From Elusimicrobiota bacterium (lineage in GTDB: Bacteria > Elusimicrobiota > Elusimicrobia > UBA1565), in the NCBI GenBank assembly GCA_041660925.1, contig JBAZVI010000003.1:186001-250000 (forward strand): a stretch of DNA of 64,000 bases, in the 5' to 3' direction. Shown here one piece after another: positions 50,116 through 58,985 of the stretch (position 1 is the stretch's first letter; every line of letters starts with the position of its first letter). The notes under the pieces were generated by a model. That model made no database searches and had not been told where the DNA came from. It was given only the letters and a program-made list of their open reading frames with translations. Made by a program: the position numbers and the translations under genes.

Positions 50116-52270
50116 ACAGGAGGTTGAGCATGTCCCGGTACTTGGGCAGCGGCCAGTAGCGGTGCTCGACGGCCTGCTCGGTGCGGTCGCAGGCCGAGCG
50201 CATCTCCGAGAGGGTCTCGACGCCCGCGCCGGCGAAGACCTTCGCGCGCTGGACCATGTCGGTCTCGGCGCCGGCCTTCTCGAGGACCTTCTCCGCGCCG
50301 TCGGCGCCCGCGTAGAGCTCGGCGAGCAGCCCGCCGAACTCCGCGAGCTTCGCCTTGAGCTCCTTGCCGCCCTTCGCGGACTCCAGGCGCCCGGCCGCCG
50401 AGCCGTAGAGGTCGATCTGGCGCACGAGCGCGGGCGCGATGTCGGTGACGATGAGCTCGCGGAGCTGGCGCAGCTCGATCTCCTTGAGCTTCACGTAGGC
50501 CTCGAGCTTGATCTCGTGCTTAGCCTCGAGCTCGTGCTTCGAGAGGACCTTGTAGCGCTCGTAGAGCTCGACGACGGCCTTCTCGACGAAGGTCTCGAGC
50601 GCGTCCGGGGTGTTCTTGGCGTTGGGCAGGCCGCGGCGCGCCGCCTCCCTGTGCCACTCCTCGGAGTAGCCGTTGCCCTCGAAGCGGATGCGCTTGGTCT
50701 CCTTGACCAGCTCGCGCACGACGTCGAGCGCGCGCTTCGTGAAGTCCTCGTCGCCGGCGTGCTTCTCGAGCTTCTCCAGCACGCGGTCGAGACCGTCGGC
50801 GACCGCCAGGCAGAGGGCCGTGGCCGGCTCCGCGATGCTCTGCGAGGAGCCGACGGCGCGGAACTCGAACTTGTTGCCGGTGAAGGCCAGCGGCGAGGTG
50901 CGGTTGCGGTCGGAGTTGTCGAGCACGATGCTCGGCAGGCTCTTGAGGCCGTGCCCGATGGCCTCGCGCGAGGCGTCCTTGGACAGAGAGCCCTTCTCGA
51001 TGTCGGTGAGGAGGCGGTCGAGGTACTCTCCGAGGTAGACGGACATGATGGCCGGCGGAGCCTCGTTGGCCCCGAGCCGGTGGTCGTTGCCCGCGTCGGC
51101 GACGGCCGCGCGCAGGAGCCCCCCGTACTTGTTCACGCCGGCGAGGAAGGCGGCCAGGTAGACGAGGAACTGGATGTTCTTCTTGGGGGCCGCGCCGGGC
51201 TCGAGGAGGTTCTGCCCCTCGCTATCCGCCATCGACCAGTTCAGGTGCTTGCCGCTGCCGTTGATGCCCGAGAAGGGCTTCTCGTGTAGGAGCAGGGCGA
51301 AGCCGTGGTCGTCGGCCGTCTTGCGCATGATCTCCATGAGCTGGAGGTTGTGGTCGATGGCCAGGTTCGCGGTCTCGAAGATCGGCGCGAGCTCGAACTG
51401 GTTGGGCGCGACCTCGTTGTGGCGCGTCTTGGCCGGGATGCCGCGCTCGAAGAGCGCGCGGTCGAGGTCCGTCATGAACTCGAGGACCTTGGGCTGGATG
51501 GAGCCGAAGTAGTGGTCCTCGAGCTGCTGCTGCTTGGCGGAGGCGGCGCCGAAGAGCGTGCGGCCCGCGTAGACGAGGTCCGGGCGCCGGCGGTAGAACT
51601 CCTTGCGCACGAGGAAGTACTCCTGCTCGGGTCCGATGGTCACGCGCACGTTGCGCGCGGTGCGGTTGCCGAAGAGCTTGAGGAGCTTGAAGGCGCGCTC
51701 CTCGACGACGCGCACGGCGCGCAGGAGCGGGGTCTTCATGTCGAGCGTCTCTCCGGTCCAGGAGAGATAGACCGAGGGGATGACGAGGGTCGCGCCCTTC
51801 CCGTCGCTGTTCTTAAGGAGGAAGGCCGGGGAGGTCGGGTCCCACGCGGTGTAGCCGCGGGCCTCGAAGGTCGAGCGCATGCCGCCCGAGGGGAAGGAGG
51901 AGGCGTCGGGCTCGCTCTGGATGAGCTGGCGGCCGGAGAAGCGGTCGATGGGCTGGCCGGTCTCGTCGAAGCTCAGGAAGGAGTCGTGCTTCTCGGCGGT
52001 GACGCCCCGCTGCGGCTGGAACCAGTGGCAGAAATGGGTCGCGCCCTGTGAGATGGCCCACTCCTTCATGGCGTGGGCGACCTCGTCGGCGATCTCGACC
52101 TCGAGCTTCTCGTCGTTCTCGATGACGTCGAGGATCTGCTGATAGGTGGCCTTGCTCAGGTTCCGGGCCATCGCCTTCTTGTCGAAGGTCAGGGCGCCGT
52201 AGTCCGCGAAGAGGCCTTTCGATTCTTTCACCAGGTTGACTCCGTTTTGCGAGATTTGCGCGCTCGGCAT
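50114..52270 (-). CDS. glnN: type III glutamine synthetase
   Basis: 718 residues, the length of GSIII rather than the 450 of GSI. It makes glutamine from glutamate, ammonia and ATP. Family blocks include ATHFCHWFQPQRGVTAEKHD, SFLSFDETGQ, SEPDASSFPSGGMRSTFEAR, EVAPNQFELAPIFE, LLHEKPFSGINGSGKHLNWS and NRTSPLAFTGNKFEFRAVGS. The start at 52270 (MPSAQ) is chosen over an upstream ATG because the extension is not GSIII-like. Cytosolic dodecamer in known members. Confidence 0.95.
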   Translation of the reverse strand: MPSAQISQNGVNLVKESKGLFADYGALTFDKKAMARNLSKATYQQILDVIENDEKLEVEIADEVAHAMKEWAISQGATHFCHWFQPQRGVTAEKHDSFLSFDETGQPIDRFSGRQLIQSEPDASSFPSGGMRSTFEARGYTAWDPTSPAFLLKNSDGKGATLVIPSVYLSWTGETLDMKTPLLRAVRVVEERAFKLLKLFGNRTARNVRVTIGPEQEYFLVRKEFYRRRPDLVYAGRTLFGAASAKQQQLEDHYFGSIQPKVLEFMTDLDRALFERGIPAKTRHNEVAPNQFELAPIFETANLAIDHNLQLMEIMRKTADDHGFALLLHEKPFSGINGSGKHLNWSMADSEGQNLLEPGAAPKKNIQFLVYLAAFLAGVNKYGGLLRAAVADAGNDHRLGANEAPPAIMSVYLGEYLDRLLTDIEKGSLSKDASREAIGHGLKSLPSIVLDNSDRNRTSPLAFTGNKFEFRAVGSSQSIAEPATALCLAVADGLDRVLEKLEKHAGDEDFTKRALDVVRELVKETKRIRFEGNGYSEEWHREAARRGLPNAKNTPDALETFVEKAVVELYERYKVLSKHELEAKHEIKLEAYVKLKEIELRQLRELIVTDIAPALVRQIDLYGSAAGRLESAKGGKELKAKLAEFGGLLAELYAGADGAEKVLEKAGAETDMVQRAKVFAGAGVETLSEMRSACDRTEQAVEHRYWPLPKYRDMLNLL

Positions 52271-52373
52271 TGTAAAAATAGCAGAAAATGCCGAATTTCG
52301 CAATACCTAAGTCTTGTTTAGCGGAAAAATCACATGAAGAAGCTACAAATATCGATTTAAAGCCATAAAAAAT

Positions 52374-52397
52374 CGGGCCCCCCTTGCGGGAGGCCCG
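52374..52397 (-). terminator. terminator of the exported protein gene
   Basis: A 10-bp stem with one mismatch, loop GCAA, followed on the minus strand by ATTTTTTAT. Confidence 0.8.
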
Positions 52398-52400
52398 GTT

Positions 52401-52457
52401 TTCCCTTCCCCCCTCTCCCGCCCCGCCGGGAGAGGGGTTGGGGGTGAGGGGACTGAG
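52401..52457. repeat. palindromic intergenic repeat
   Basis: CCCCTCTCCCGCC / GGGAGAGGGG hairpin followed by GGGGGTGAGGGG, same family as at 33484 and 63793. It lies between the exported protein stop and its terminator. Confidence 0.7.
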
Positions 52458-52467
52458 CGCGGAGCGC

Positions 52468-53283
52468 TCAGTCCCAGCGGATGTCGCTCTGCAGCGCCGC
52501 CATCGGCTTCTTGAGGTCCTCGCGGAAGCTGATCTTCGACTGCTGGAGTTCCTTGAAGAGCCCGTCGCCCTGGACGAAGTAGCGGCTCGTGCCCTCGGTG
52601 TACTTCACCGCGGTCTCGATCTTCCAGGAGAGCTTCACGGTCATGCCGGCGATGGGGTCCTCGGGCTGCGCGACGTTGATGATGCTCGTCGGCGGCACCT
52701 CGGCCTTCATGGAGAACTTGTACGCCCACAGGACGTTCACCTGGAGCGGCTCGATGGTGACGTTGGTGAGGTACTTGCCCTTCCCCTTGTAGTTCCCGCC
52801 GTAGCAGCGCGTCACCTCGAAGCGCACGTCGATGGTGTTGGCGCCGTACATGTTCTTGGCGGTGAGCTGGTAGACCCGCCCTTCCGGCGGGCGCCAGCCG
52901 CCGAGCTGCGCCCAGTGGGTGATCCCGTCGGGGACGGCCGCCGCGTAGGTCGTCTGCACGTCGACGACCGGCTTGTTGTTCTCGATGATCTGCCAGATCT
53001 GCTGTCCGATGTTGATGATCTGGCCGATGTCGATGTCGCCGCCGATGGGCGGGACGCCGCCGCCCACGGGGGGCAGGTCGCCGGGCCCGTCGGGCATCCC
53101 GCCGTGGGGATGGATGCTCGGGCCCTCATCCTTGAGGACGATGGAATTGGGGTCGATGGTATACGCCAAGGGGTCCAGTTTCGCGGCCTGGACTTCCAGG
53201 GGAGAGAACGACGGCTTCTGTGGGGTCTGCTGCGCCTGGGCGTTGACGCCGACGGCGAGCACGAATGCGAGCAGTGCCTGCAT
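52468..53283 (-). CDS. exported protein, unknown function
   Basis: 271 residues. Signal peptide MQALLAFVLAVGVNAQAQ; a Pro/Gly-rich linker (GGMPDGPGDLPPVGGGVPP) leads to a beta-rich C-terminal half with two cysteines or fewer and many aromatic residues (LQVNVLWAYKFSMKAEVPP). GGAGGT is five bases before the ATG. No family recognised. Confidence 0.7.
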   Translation of the reverse strand: MQALLAFVLAVGVNAQAQQTPQKPSFSPLEVQAAKLDPLAYTIDPNSIVLKDEGPSIHPHGGMPDGPGDLPPVGGGVPPIGGDIDIGQIINIGQQIWQIIENNKPVVDVQTTYAAAVPDGITHWAQLGGWRPPEGRVYQLTAKNMYGANTIDVRFEVTRCYGGNYKGKGKYLTNVTIEPLQVNVLWAYKFSMKAEVPPTSIINVAQPEDPIAGMTVKLSWKIETAVKYTEGTSRYFVQGDGLFKELQQSKISFREDLKKPMAALQSDIRWD

Positions 53284-53452
53284 ACCACCTCCGTTCGGAC
53301 CTCCGTCCCTTCTCGGGGTGCGAAGCGATCGGGCATCGGGCCGAAGGTCCTTATCATGTTAGCACAAGGACCTATGTTCAGGAAGGGTAAGGCGGCCCAT
53401 CCATTTCTGAGCCCTAGGGCCTAGGTTGTTGAGTCCTCCCACTGCGGGGTGC

Positions 53453-53481
53453 TTGACCCGGGGCGACAGGAACCCTATCCT
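53453..53481 (+). promoter_or_regulatory. sigma-70-type promoter of the methyltransferase/GT-Lnt operon
   Basis: TTGACC at 53453-53458, a 17-base spacer and TATCCT at 53476-53481, 11 bases before the ATG. Confidence 0.65.
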
Positions 53482-53492
53482 TGGGTGCGCGC

Positions 53493-54875
53493 ATGATCCG
53501 GGAAGCGGACCTCCTTCAGCTCGTCCTCGCGGCCTCCGCCCTCCGGGCAGGGCTGCTGGCGTTCGCCCGGCCGCGCTTCGCCCCCAGCGCCTCTCCCCAC
53601 GGCGCGCTGGCGGCCTGCGAGGAGGAACTCTTCACGCTCCGCCGGGCCTCCTCGGCGCTGTGGGCCTTCGTCCTCCTCGACTCCCTGCTGCGCACCTACG
53701 TCGCATACTGGGCGCTGCGCCCTCCGGTCTCCTGGGGGCTGCTGGCGTGGACGGCGGGCAGCGACGTCGTCCTCGCCTTCGCGGCCGCCGGGCTCCGTCG
53801 ACCCGGGCGCTGCCTCGCGGCGCCGCTCCTGCATCCTCTGAGGCTCCTGGCTGCCGCGCTCTCCGGCGGGTCGGCCTTCCACGACGACGGCCGGAGCCTG
53901 CTCCTCCCTCGCGGAGGGCCTCTGCCGAGCGTCCTCCCCGCGCCGCTCGCCGACAACGGGACCTGCGCGGCGTGGCTCTCCGAGCTGACGGGCGCGGCTC
54001 CGAGCGACGTCCTCCGCGGCCTGCGCGACGAGGAGCTCTGGCCGGGCTCGCGCGTGCGCGAAGCCCTCGCGCGGCTCGGCGTCCGGCCGCACGAGCGGAG
54101 CGCGGAGCTCGAGCGCTATTGCGCGGAGACCGGAGACTTCCTTTATGAGCTCGTGCTTTGGAACCGCTGCCGCTTCAAGCTCGGGATGCGGGCGCGGATC
54201 ATGGCGGCCCTCGGGACCGCGGGCCCGAAGCCGCTGCGGGTCCTCTGCTTCGGCGACGGTCTGGGAGCCGACGCCGCATGCCTGAGCGCGCTCGGGCACG
54301 CGGTGGAGCACTGGGAGCCTGCGCCGGCGTGCCGCGCCTTCGCCCGGAGGCTCTTCGCGGCCGAGGGCCGCGCGGTCCGCGTGCTGGAGCGCGAGCCCGC
54401 AGAGACGGGCGCCTACGACGCCGTCGTCTGTCTCGACGTCCTCGAGCACGTCCCCGACCCTCCGGCGCTCGCCGCGCGCTTGAGCGCGCTGTTGAGGCCC
54501 GGCGGCCGGCTCTTCGTCCACGCGCCCTTCGGCATCCTCACTCCGGAGGCGGGCACGCACCTGCGCTCCAACCGCGTCTACTTCGGGCGTCCCGAGCGCG
54601 TGTTCCCCCCGGAGCTGCGCCTCGCGGGCGGGGAGCCGCTCTTCTGGGCGCCGGTCGTCTTCGAGAAGAGTCCCGGGGCGGCCGCCCTCCCTCCCGCCTT
54701 CCGCGCGAGCGCGCTTCTCATGCGCTGCGGCGTCTACGCTTTCGCGTGGAGGATGCTCGTCGAGGTCCCCGTCCGCTGGGCCAACCTCATCTCCCTGAGC
54801 GCGTTGCGCCGTACCTTCTTCGAGGCCTCGCGGCTGGCGCCGTTTTGCTCCTCGGACGGGGAGGTCCGTCCGTGA
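53493..54875 (+). CDS. membrane-associated SAM methyltransferase
   Basis: 460 residues. The N-terminal 150 residues hold about three to four hydrophobic helices; the class I methyltransferase fold lies at about 235-345 with SAM-binding LRVLCFGDGLGADAACL, the acidic YDAVVCLDVLEHVPDPP and LLRPGGRLFVHAPFG. It may methylate a lipid or membrane sugar intermediate. The next gene, a GT-Lnt fusion, starts at a GTGA overlap. Promoter and start agree on ATG 53493. Confidence 0.8.
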   Translation: MIREADLLQLVLAASALRAGLLAFARPRFAPSASPHGALAACEEELFTLRRASSALWAFVLLDSLLRTYVAYWALRPPVSWGLLAWTAGSDVVLAFAAAGLRRPGRCLAAPLLHPLRLLAAALSGGSAFHDDGRSLLLPRGGPLPSVLPAPLADNGTCAAWLSELTGAAPSDVLRGLRDEELWPGSRVREALARLGVRPHERSAELERYCAETGDFLYELVLWNRCRFKLGMRARIMAALGTAGPKPLRVLCFGDGLGADAACLSALGHAVEHWEPAPACRAFARRLFAAEGRAVRVLEREPAETGAYDAVVCLDVLEHVPDPPALAARLSALLRPGGRLFVHAPFGILTPEAGTHLRSNRVYFGRPERVFPPELRLAGGEPLFWAPVVFEKSPGAAALPPAFRASALLMRCGVYAFAWRMLVEVPVRWANLISLSALRRTFFEASRLAPFCSSDGEVRP

Positions 54876-57580
54876 GCGCGTTCGGCTCCCCGCAGACGCT
54901 CGCGGCCGCGCTCGCGCTCGCCGCGGCTCAGCTCACGGCGCTCGGGCTCTTCCTGCGGCGGCTGCGCACACGCGCCGCGCCGGGTGCGGGGGCGCCGCCG
55001 TCGGCGGCCGTCATCGTCCCCTGCGCCGGACCGGTCGCGGACCTCGAGGGAGCCGTGCGCTCCTACCTCGCGCAGGACTATCCCGGTCGCGTGGAGTTCC
55101 TCTTCGTGACCCCGTCGGCCTCCGACCCGTCCCACGCGGCGCTCGAGCGCCTCCTCGCGGGGGAGCCGCGGGCGCGGCTCCTCGCCTCCGAGGTCTTCCC
55201 GACGCGCTGCAGCGGCAAGTGCGCCGACCTCGCGTTCGCGGTGCGCTCGGCGGGCTCCTGCGAGCTCCTCGTCTTCGCGGACGCCGACCAGCGGGTCCCG
55301 CGCGGCTGGTTGCGCGCGCTGACGGCCCCGCTCGCCGACGCGTCGGTCGCCGCGGCCACGAGCGCCGCGCTCCCCGTGCCGCGCGCCGCGGCCCCGGCCT
55401 CCTGGCTCCACGCGGCGTGGCAGGGCTTCGGGCTCCCGTACCTCGCGCTCTCGGGGAGCGTCTGCGGGCAGTCGCTCGCGCTGCGGCGCGCGGACTTCGA
55501 GTCCTGGGGCGTCGCGGAGCTCTGGGAGCGCAGCTTCTCCGACGACCTGTCTCTGAGCGTCCTTCTCGCGCGCAGGGGCGCGCGTGTCCGCTTCGTCGGC
55601 GAGGCCATGCCCGAGGGCGGCTCGCCGTCGTCGCTCGCGGGGGTCTTCGCGCTGACCTCGCGCTGGTTCTTCACCTTCCGCGTCTATCGTCCGGGCGTCT
55701 GGGGAATGGGGCTCGCGCTCGTCTTCGCGAAGCTCTGGCTGCTCGCCTGGGCGCTCGGCGCCCCGGTCTCCTGGGGCCTGCTGTCGCTGCTCTGCGCCTC
55801 CGACGCGGTCGCGGCGCTGTTCCTGGCCGCACCGGTCGGGAAGGGCTCCGCCGCTCGGGCCGCGCTCGCGCTCCTGTCCGCGGCGGCGGCGGTCCCCCTC
55901 ATCCTGCTCCAGGCGGCGGGGCTCGCGTCCTCCGCGCTGCGCGTCGAGGTCCGCTGGGGGACGCGCCGCTATCGCGTACTGGGTCCCGCCGACGTCTGCG
56001 TGCTCGAGGGGCCTCCCTTCGTCTCCCCGGAGCTCCGTGCCGTCCTCGGGGGCGCCGCCGCCGCGGCGTCCTATCTCTTCCCCGCCCTCGGCGTTCTGGG
56101 CTTCTTCTGCTACGTCCCGCTGCTCGCCTTCGCGCGCGAGGGTCCGCCGCGGCGGGCGTTCCTCCTCGGCTGGCTCTACGGGCTCTCCATGTGGGGGTTC
56201 GGGCTGCTCTGGTTCGTCGAGACGCTCCGGCGCTTCCTCTCGATGGGCGCGTTCGAAGCCGCGCTCCTTCTGCTCCCCTGCGCCCTCTATCACGGCCTCC
56301 TGCCCGCCCTCGTCTGCGCACTGCTCGCGTCCCAGCCGCTCCGGCTTCGCGCGCGCGCGGCCCTCTTCGTCCCCGCCGCTGCGGCGCTCTGGGCCTGCGC
56401 GGAGGCGCTCTTCCCGACCCTCTTCCCTTATTCCGTGGGCGCGAGCGCGGCCTCGCACCTCCCGTTCGCGCAGGCGCTGGAGTTCGTCGGCCTCGGGGGC
56501 CTCTGCGCGGCCGTGCTCCTCGTCAACGGGCTCGTCCTGTCGGGGCTCGAGGCCTTCGGCCGGCGCGAACGGCGAGCCGCCGCCGCGGCCCTTTGCGTCG
56601 CGCTGACGCTCGCCGCCGCGCTCGAGGCGTCGGGCCGCGCCCGGATGGCGCGCATCGACGCGCGCGTCTTTGCCGCGCTCGCGCGCGGCGAGGGCTTGCG
56701 GGTCGTCGCCGTCCAGGGCGCGTTCCCGGGCGGGTGGCGGCTGCGCGACGGGCGCCGCTCCCCCGAGCGATTCGAGGCCTATCGGGACTCGACCGCGGGG
56801 CTGCGCGGACGCGGCGGCGCCGACCTCGTCGTCTGGCCGGAGTATTCCTACCCGGGCGTCGTCTCCTACGCGTCGCCGGCGGACCCTTCGGGCGCGAGGC
56901 TCGACGGCCCGGAGGCGGCCGCGCTGATGAGCCTCCTGCCGCGGGGCGCCGACCTTCTGCTCAGCAGCGAGGCGCGCCGCGCAGGGAGCCGCGGCGTCGC
57001 CGCGTTCCTCCTCGGACCTTCCGGGAGCGTGCTCGGCGTCTCCGAGAAGTCCCGGCTCGTCCCCTTCGGAGAGTATCTCCCGGTCCCGGGTCTCGACGCC
57101 CTGATGGCGCGCCTGAGCCCCCGCACCGAGCGCATGTCGGTCGGGCGGCCCGGGCTGCTGCGCACGCGCGCCGGAGTCCGCGTAGGCACGCTCATCTGCT
57201 ACGAGGACCTCTCCCCGCCGGCGGCGCGGGAGCTCGCCGCGGCCGGGGCCGAGCTCTTCGCCAGCGTCGGCAGCGACGCGTGGTTCGTCCCCGCGGCGGC
57301 GCGCCTGCATCTGCGGCAGTCCGTCCTGCGCGCGGTGGAGAACCGGCGCTTCCTCGTGCGTGCGCTCGACGACGGCTGCAGCGCCGTCGTGGATCCCGTC
57401 GGGCGGGTCCTGGTCGGGTTCTCTCCGGAGGAGGCCGGCGCGCTCGGGCGGGAGGTCGCGCGTTCGAGCGGGGCGACGTGGTACGCCCGCGCCGCCGGCG
57501 CGTTCGGCCGGCGGCCGGCCGTCCTGGTCGTGCTCCTCTTCGTCCTGGCCGTTCTGGCTCCGCGCCGCCCGGAGCATTGA
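54872..57580 (+). CDS. lnt: glycosyltransferase fused to apolipoprotein N-acyltransferase
   Basis: 902 residues. 1-390: a membrane glycosyltransferase resembling ceramide glucosyltransferase/HpnI (AAVIVPCAGPVADLEGAV, LLVFADADQR with the DxD, SFSDDLSLSVLLARRG, then LTSRWFF where the family has QxxRW, and C-terminal helices). 400-900: Lnt, with about six helices, then a nitrilase-like periplasmic domain with Glu657 (VVWPEYSYPG), Lys726 (SEKSRLVPFGEY) and Cys776 (LICYEDL). Lnt adds the third acyl chain to lipoproteins. Mycobacterial Ppm1 joins the same activities in the opposite order. All three catalytic residues are intact. Confidence 0.88.
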   Translation: MSAFGSPQTLAAALALAAAQLTALGLFLRRLRTRAAPGAGAPPSAAVIVPCAGPVADLEGAVRSYLAQDYPGRVEFLFVTPSASDPSHAALERLLAGEPRARLLASEVFPTRCSGKCADLAFAVRSAGSCELLVFADADQRVPRGWLRALTAPLADASVAAATSAALPVPRAAAPASWLHAAWQGFGLPYLALSGSVCGQSLALRRADFESWGVAELWERSFSDDLSLSVLLARRGARVRFVGEAMPEGGSPSSLAGVFALTSRWFFTFRVYRPGVWGMGLALVFAKLWLLAWALGAPVSWGLLSLLCASDAVAALFLAAPVGKGSAARAALALLSAAAAVPLILLQAAGLASSALRVEVRWGTRRYRVLGPADVCVLEGPPFVSPELRAVLGGAAAAASYLFPALGVLGFFCYVPLLAFAREGPPRRAFLLGWLYGLSMWGFGLLWFVETLRRFLSMGAFEAALLLLPCALYHGLLPALVCALLASQPLRLRARAALFVPAAAALWACAEALFPTLFPYSVGASAASHLPFAQALEFVGLGGLCAAVLLVNGLVLSGLEAFGRRERRAAAAALCVALTLAAALEASGRARMARIDARVFAALARGEGLRVVAVQGAFPGGWRLRDGRRSPERFEAYRDSTAGLRGRGGADLVVWPEYSYPGVVSYASPADPSGARLDGPEAAALMSLLPRGADLLLSSEARRAGSRGVAAFLLGPSGSVLGVSEKSRLVPFGEYLPVPGLDALMARLSPRTERMSVGRPGLLRTRAGVRVGTLICYEDLSPPAARELAAAGAELFASVGSDAWFVPAAARLHLRQSVLRAVENRRFLVRALDDGCSAVVDPVGRVLVGFSPEEAGALGREVARSSGATWYARAAGAFGRRPAVLVVLLFVLAVLAPRRPEH

Positions 57581-57605
57581 CACCGATGGACGGCGCTGGT
57601 AAACT
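57577..57605 (+). promoter_or_regulatory. sigma-70-type promoter, leaderless
   Basis: Consensus TTGACA, a 17-base spacer and TAAACT, ending nine bases before ATG 57615. The -35 overlaps the stop of the GT-Lnt gene. Confidence 0.75.
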
Positions 57606-57614
57606 TCAACTGCG

Positions 57615-58520
57615 ATGAACGAGGATCCGACGCGCGAGCCGCCGCCGGAGGAGCGCCGGCAGAGCAGCTTCCTCATGTGGCTGATGCTGCTCCCGCTCGT
57701 CGGGACGCTCGGCGTCGGCGTGTGGCTCGTCAGCCGGCCCGGGCCCGAAGGACAGGGCGACAGCTTCAACGCCTTCAACCTCTCCGAAGTCCCGAAGGAC
57801 TCCCAGCCGAAGGTCCCGACCGGCGGCCCTTTCTCCGCACCGATGCCTTCGCCGAAAGACGCCGCCCCCGCCGCTCCCGGCGGACCGGGACTCTCCGGCT
57901 TCGTGCCCGAGTCCGATCCGCTCTTCACGGCCAAGGGCGGGGCGAAGGGCCCGCAGACGACCTCGCAGCGCGAGCAGGATTTCCTGAAGAAGAACGACGC
58001 AGCCCTGCGCGACTACCAGAACCGCGTCCTCGGCCCCCTCGCCGCCAGATACTTCAAAAAGTCCGCCGTCGTGCGCGAGGTGGACGCGGCGTTCGGCAAG
58101 CTCGGCCGCTACATGGACGCCTGCGCCCAGTATCAGAAGGACCGGGATCCCTACAAGTGGGCGCGCAGCGTCGCGGGGATGCCCGAGGTGCGTCAGACCG
58201 TGGTCAAATATGCCCTGCGTCCGGACGTGTGGAAGGTCGCGGTCGGCATGAGCATGGAGGCCATGAAGAGCCCTCCGCCGAAGGCCATCAACGACGAGTT
58301 CACGCGCTTCCTGAGCTCGGATAAGGCGGTCGGCAGCGCCCTCTCGGAGGTCACCCAGCAGATCATGCCGAACATGACGGCCCTCATGAAGCAGGGCATC
58401 CCGCCCGGCCTCGACATCAGCCCCCTGACGAAGCTCACGGGCGCCATCGTCCCCGGTGGAGCTCCTCCCCAAACGCAGACGAGCCCCGCCCCTCCTCGCG
58501 GAGGGACGGGGCGTCGTTGA
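57615..58520 (+). CDS. single-pass membrane protein, unknown function
   Basis: 301 residues. A cytosolic basic N-terminus, one helix (FLMWLMLLPLVGTLGVGVWL), a Pro/Gly-rich linker to about residue 115, then a helical periplasmic domain (RYMDACAQYQKDRDPYKWA, FTRFLSSDKAVGSALSEV). No known family. The stop lies in a GC hairpin (58484-58512) that may serve as terminator. Confidence 0.7.
   Translation: MNEDPTREPPPEERRQSSFLMWLMLLPLVGTLGVGVWLVSRPGPEGQGDSFNAFNLSEVPKDSQPKVPTGGPFSAPMPSPKDAAPAAPGGPGLSGFVPESDPLFTAKGGAKGPQTTSQREQDFLKKNDAALRDYQNRVLGPLAARYFKKSAVVREVDAAFGKLGRYMDACAQYQKDRDPYKWARSVAGMPEVRQTVVKYALRPDVWKVAVGMSMEAMKSPPPKAINDEFTRFLSSDKAVGSALSEVTQQIMPNMTALMKQGIPPGLDISPLTKLTGAIVPGGAPPQTQTSPAPPRGGTGRR
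58484..58512 (+). terminator. hairpin overlapping the end of the membrane protein gene
   Basis: GCCCCGCCCCTCC / GGAGGGACGGGGC with a TCGC loop, followed by GTCGTT. It encodes the last residues (PAPPRGGTGR). Confidence 0.5.
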
Positions 58521-58542
58521 GCGGCGCTTCCGGCTCGAGCGC

Positions 58543-58836
58543 CTAGTTGCTGCTGCCGCTGCCGCCGCAGCACCCGCTCGACTTGCTGGCGTTGTCGGCT
58601 TCGTTCTGCAGCTGCTGCTTCTCGGACGAGAAGTTGTTCTGGGCCTGCTTGTAGCCGGCCTGATAGCCGCTGTCGTAGCTGTTCTGCGACGTCGCGCTGT
58701 TCGACGCGGTGGCGGCGGTCGCCTTGCTCGCCGTCGGCGTGTCCTGCGCGCCGGTGCGCGAGACGGCCAGCGCTCCGAGGGTCGCCAGGGTGAGGGCGGC
58801 CACGGCGATCTTGATCTTCAGGATTCTCGCGTTCAT
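58543..58836 (-). CDS. small exported Cys/Ser-rich protein
   Basis: 97 residues. Signal-like helix (KIKIAVAALTLATLGALAV), a Ser/Thr/Ala/Gln-rich middle and the end SSGCCGGSGSSN with a vicinal CC. GAGAGGATG precedes the ATG. Low-complexity, function unknown; could be a surface or metal-binding peptide. Confidence 0.6.
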   Translation of the reverse strand: MNARILKIKIAVAALTLATLGALAVSRTGAQDTPTASKATAATASNSATSQNSYDSGYQAGYKQAQNNFSSEKQQLQNEADNASKSSGCCGGSGSSN

Positions 58837-58879
58837 ATCATCCTCTCTCGTGGGCGGCTACTTGCCGCGCCGATACCCG

Positions 58880-58885
58880 ATTATA
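58880..58885 (-). promoter_or_regulatory. -10 box TATAAT of the small exported protein gene
   Basis: TATAAT on the minus strand 43 bases before ATG 58836. Confidence 0.45.
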
Positions 58886-58942
58886 GCCGAAAACGTCTCG
58901 CTCATGCATAGGGTAAGGACTTAGGACCCCCTTCCACAAGGG

Positions 58943-58985
58943 ACTAAAGTCCTATTTTTTCTGGGCCCCCCCTTCGGGGAGGGCT
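58943..58985. terminator. two hairpins after the duplicated-motif membrane gene
   Basis: GCCCTCCCC-GAA-GGGGGGGCCC within the gene end, and a short GGACT-TT-AGTCC hairpin next to the stop. A related TAGGGTAAGGACTTAGGAC sequence lies just outside. Confidence 0.4.
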
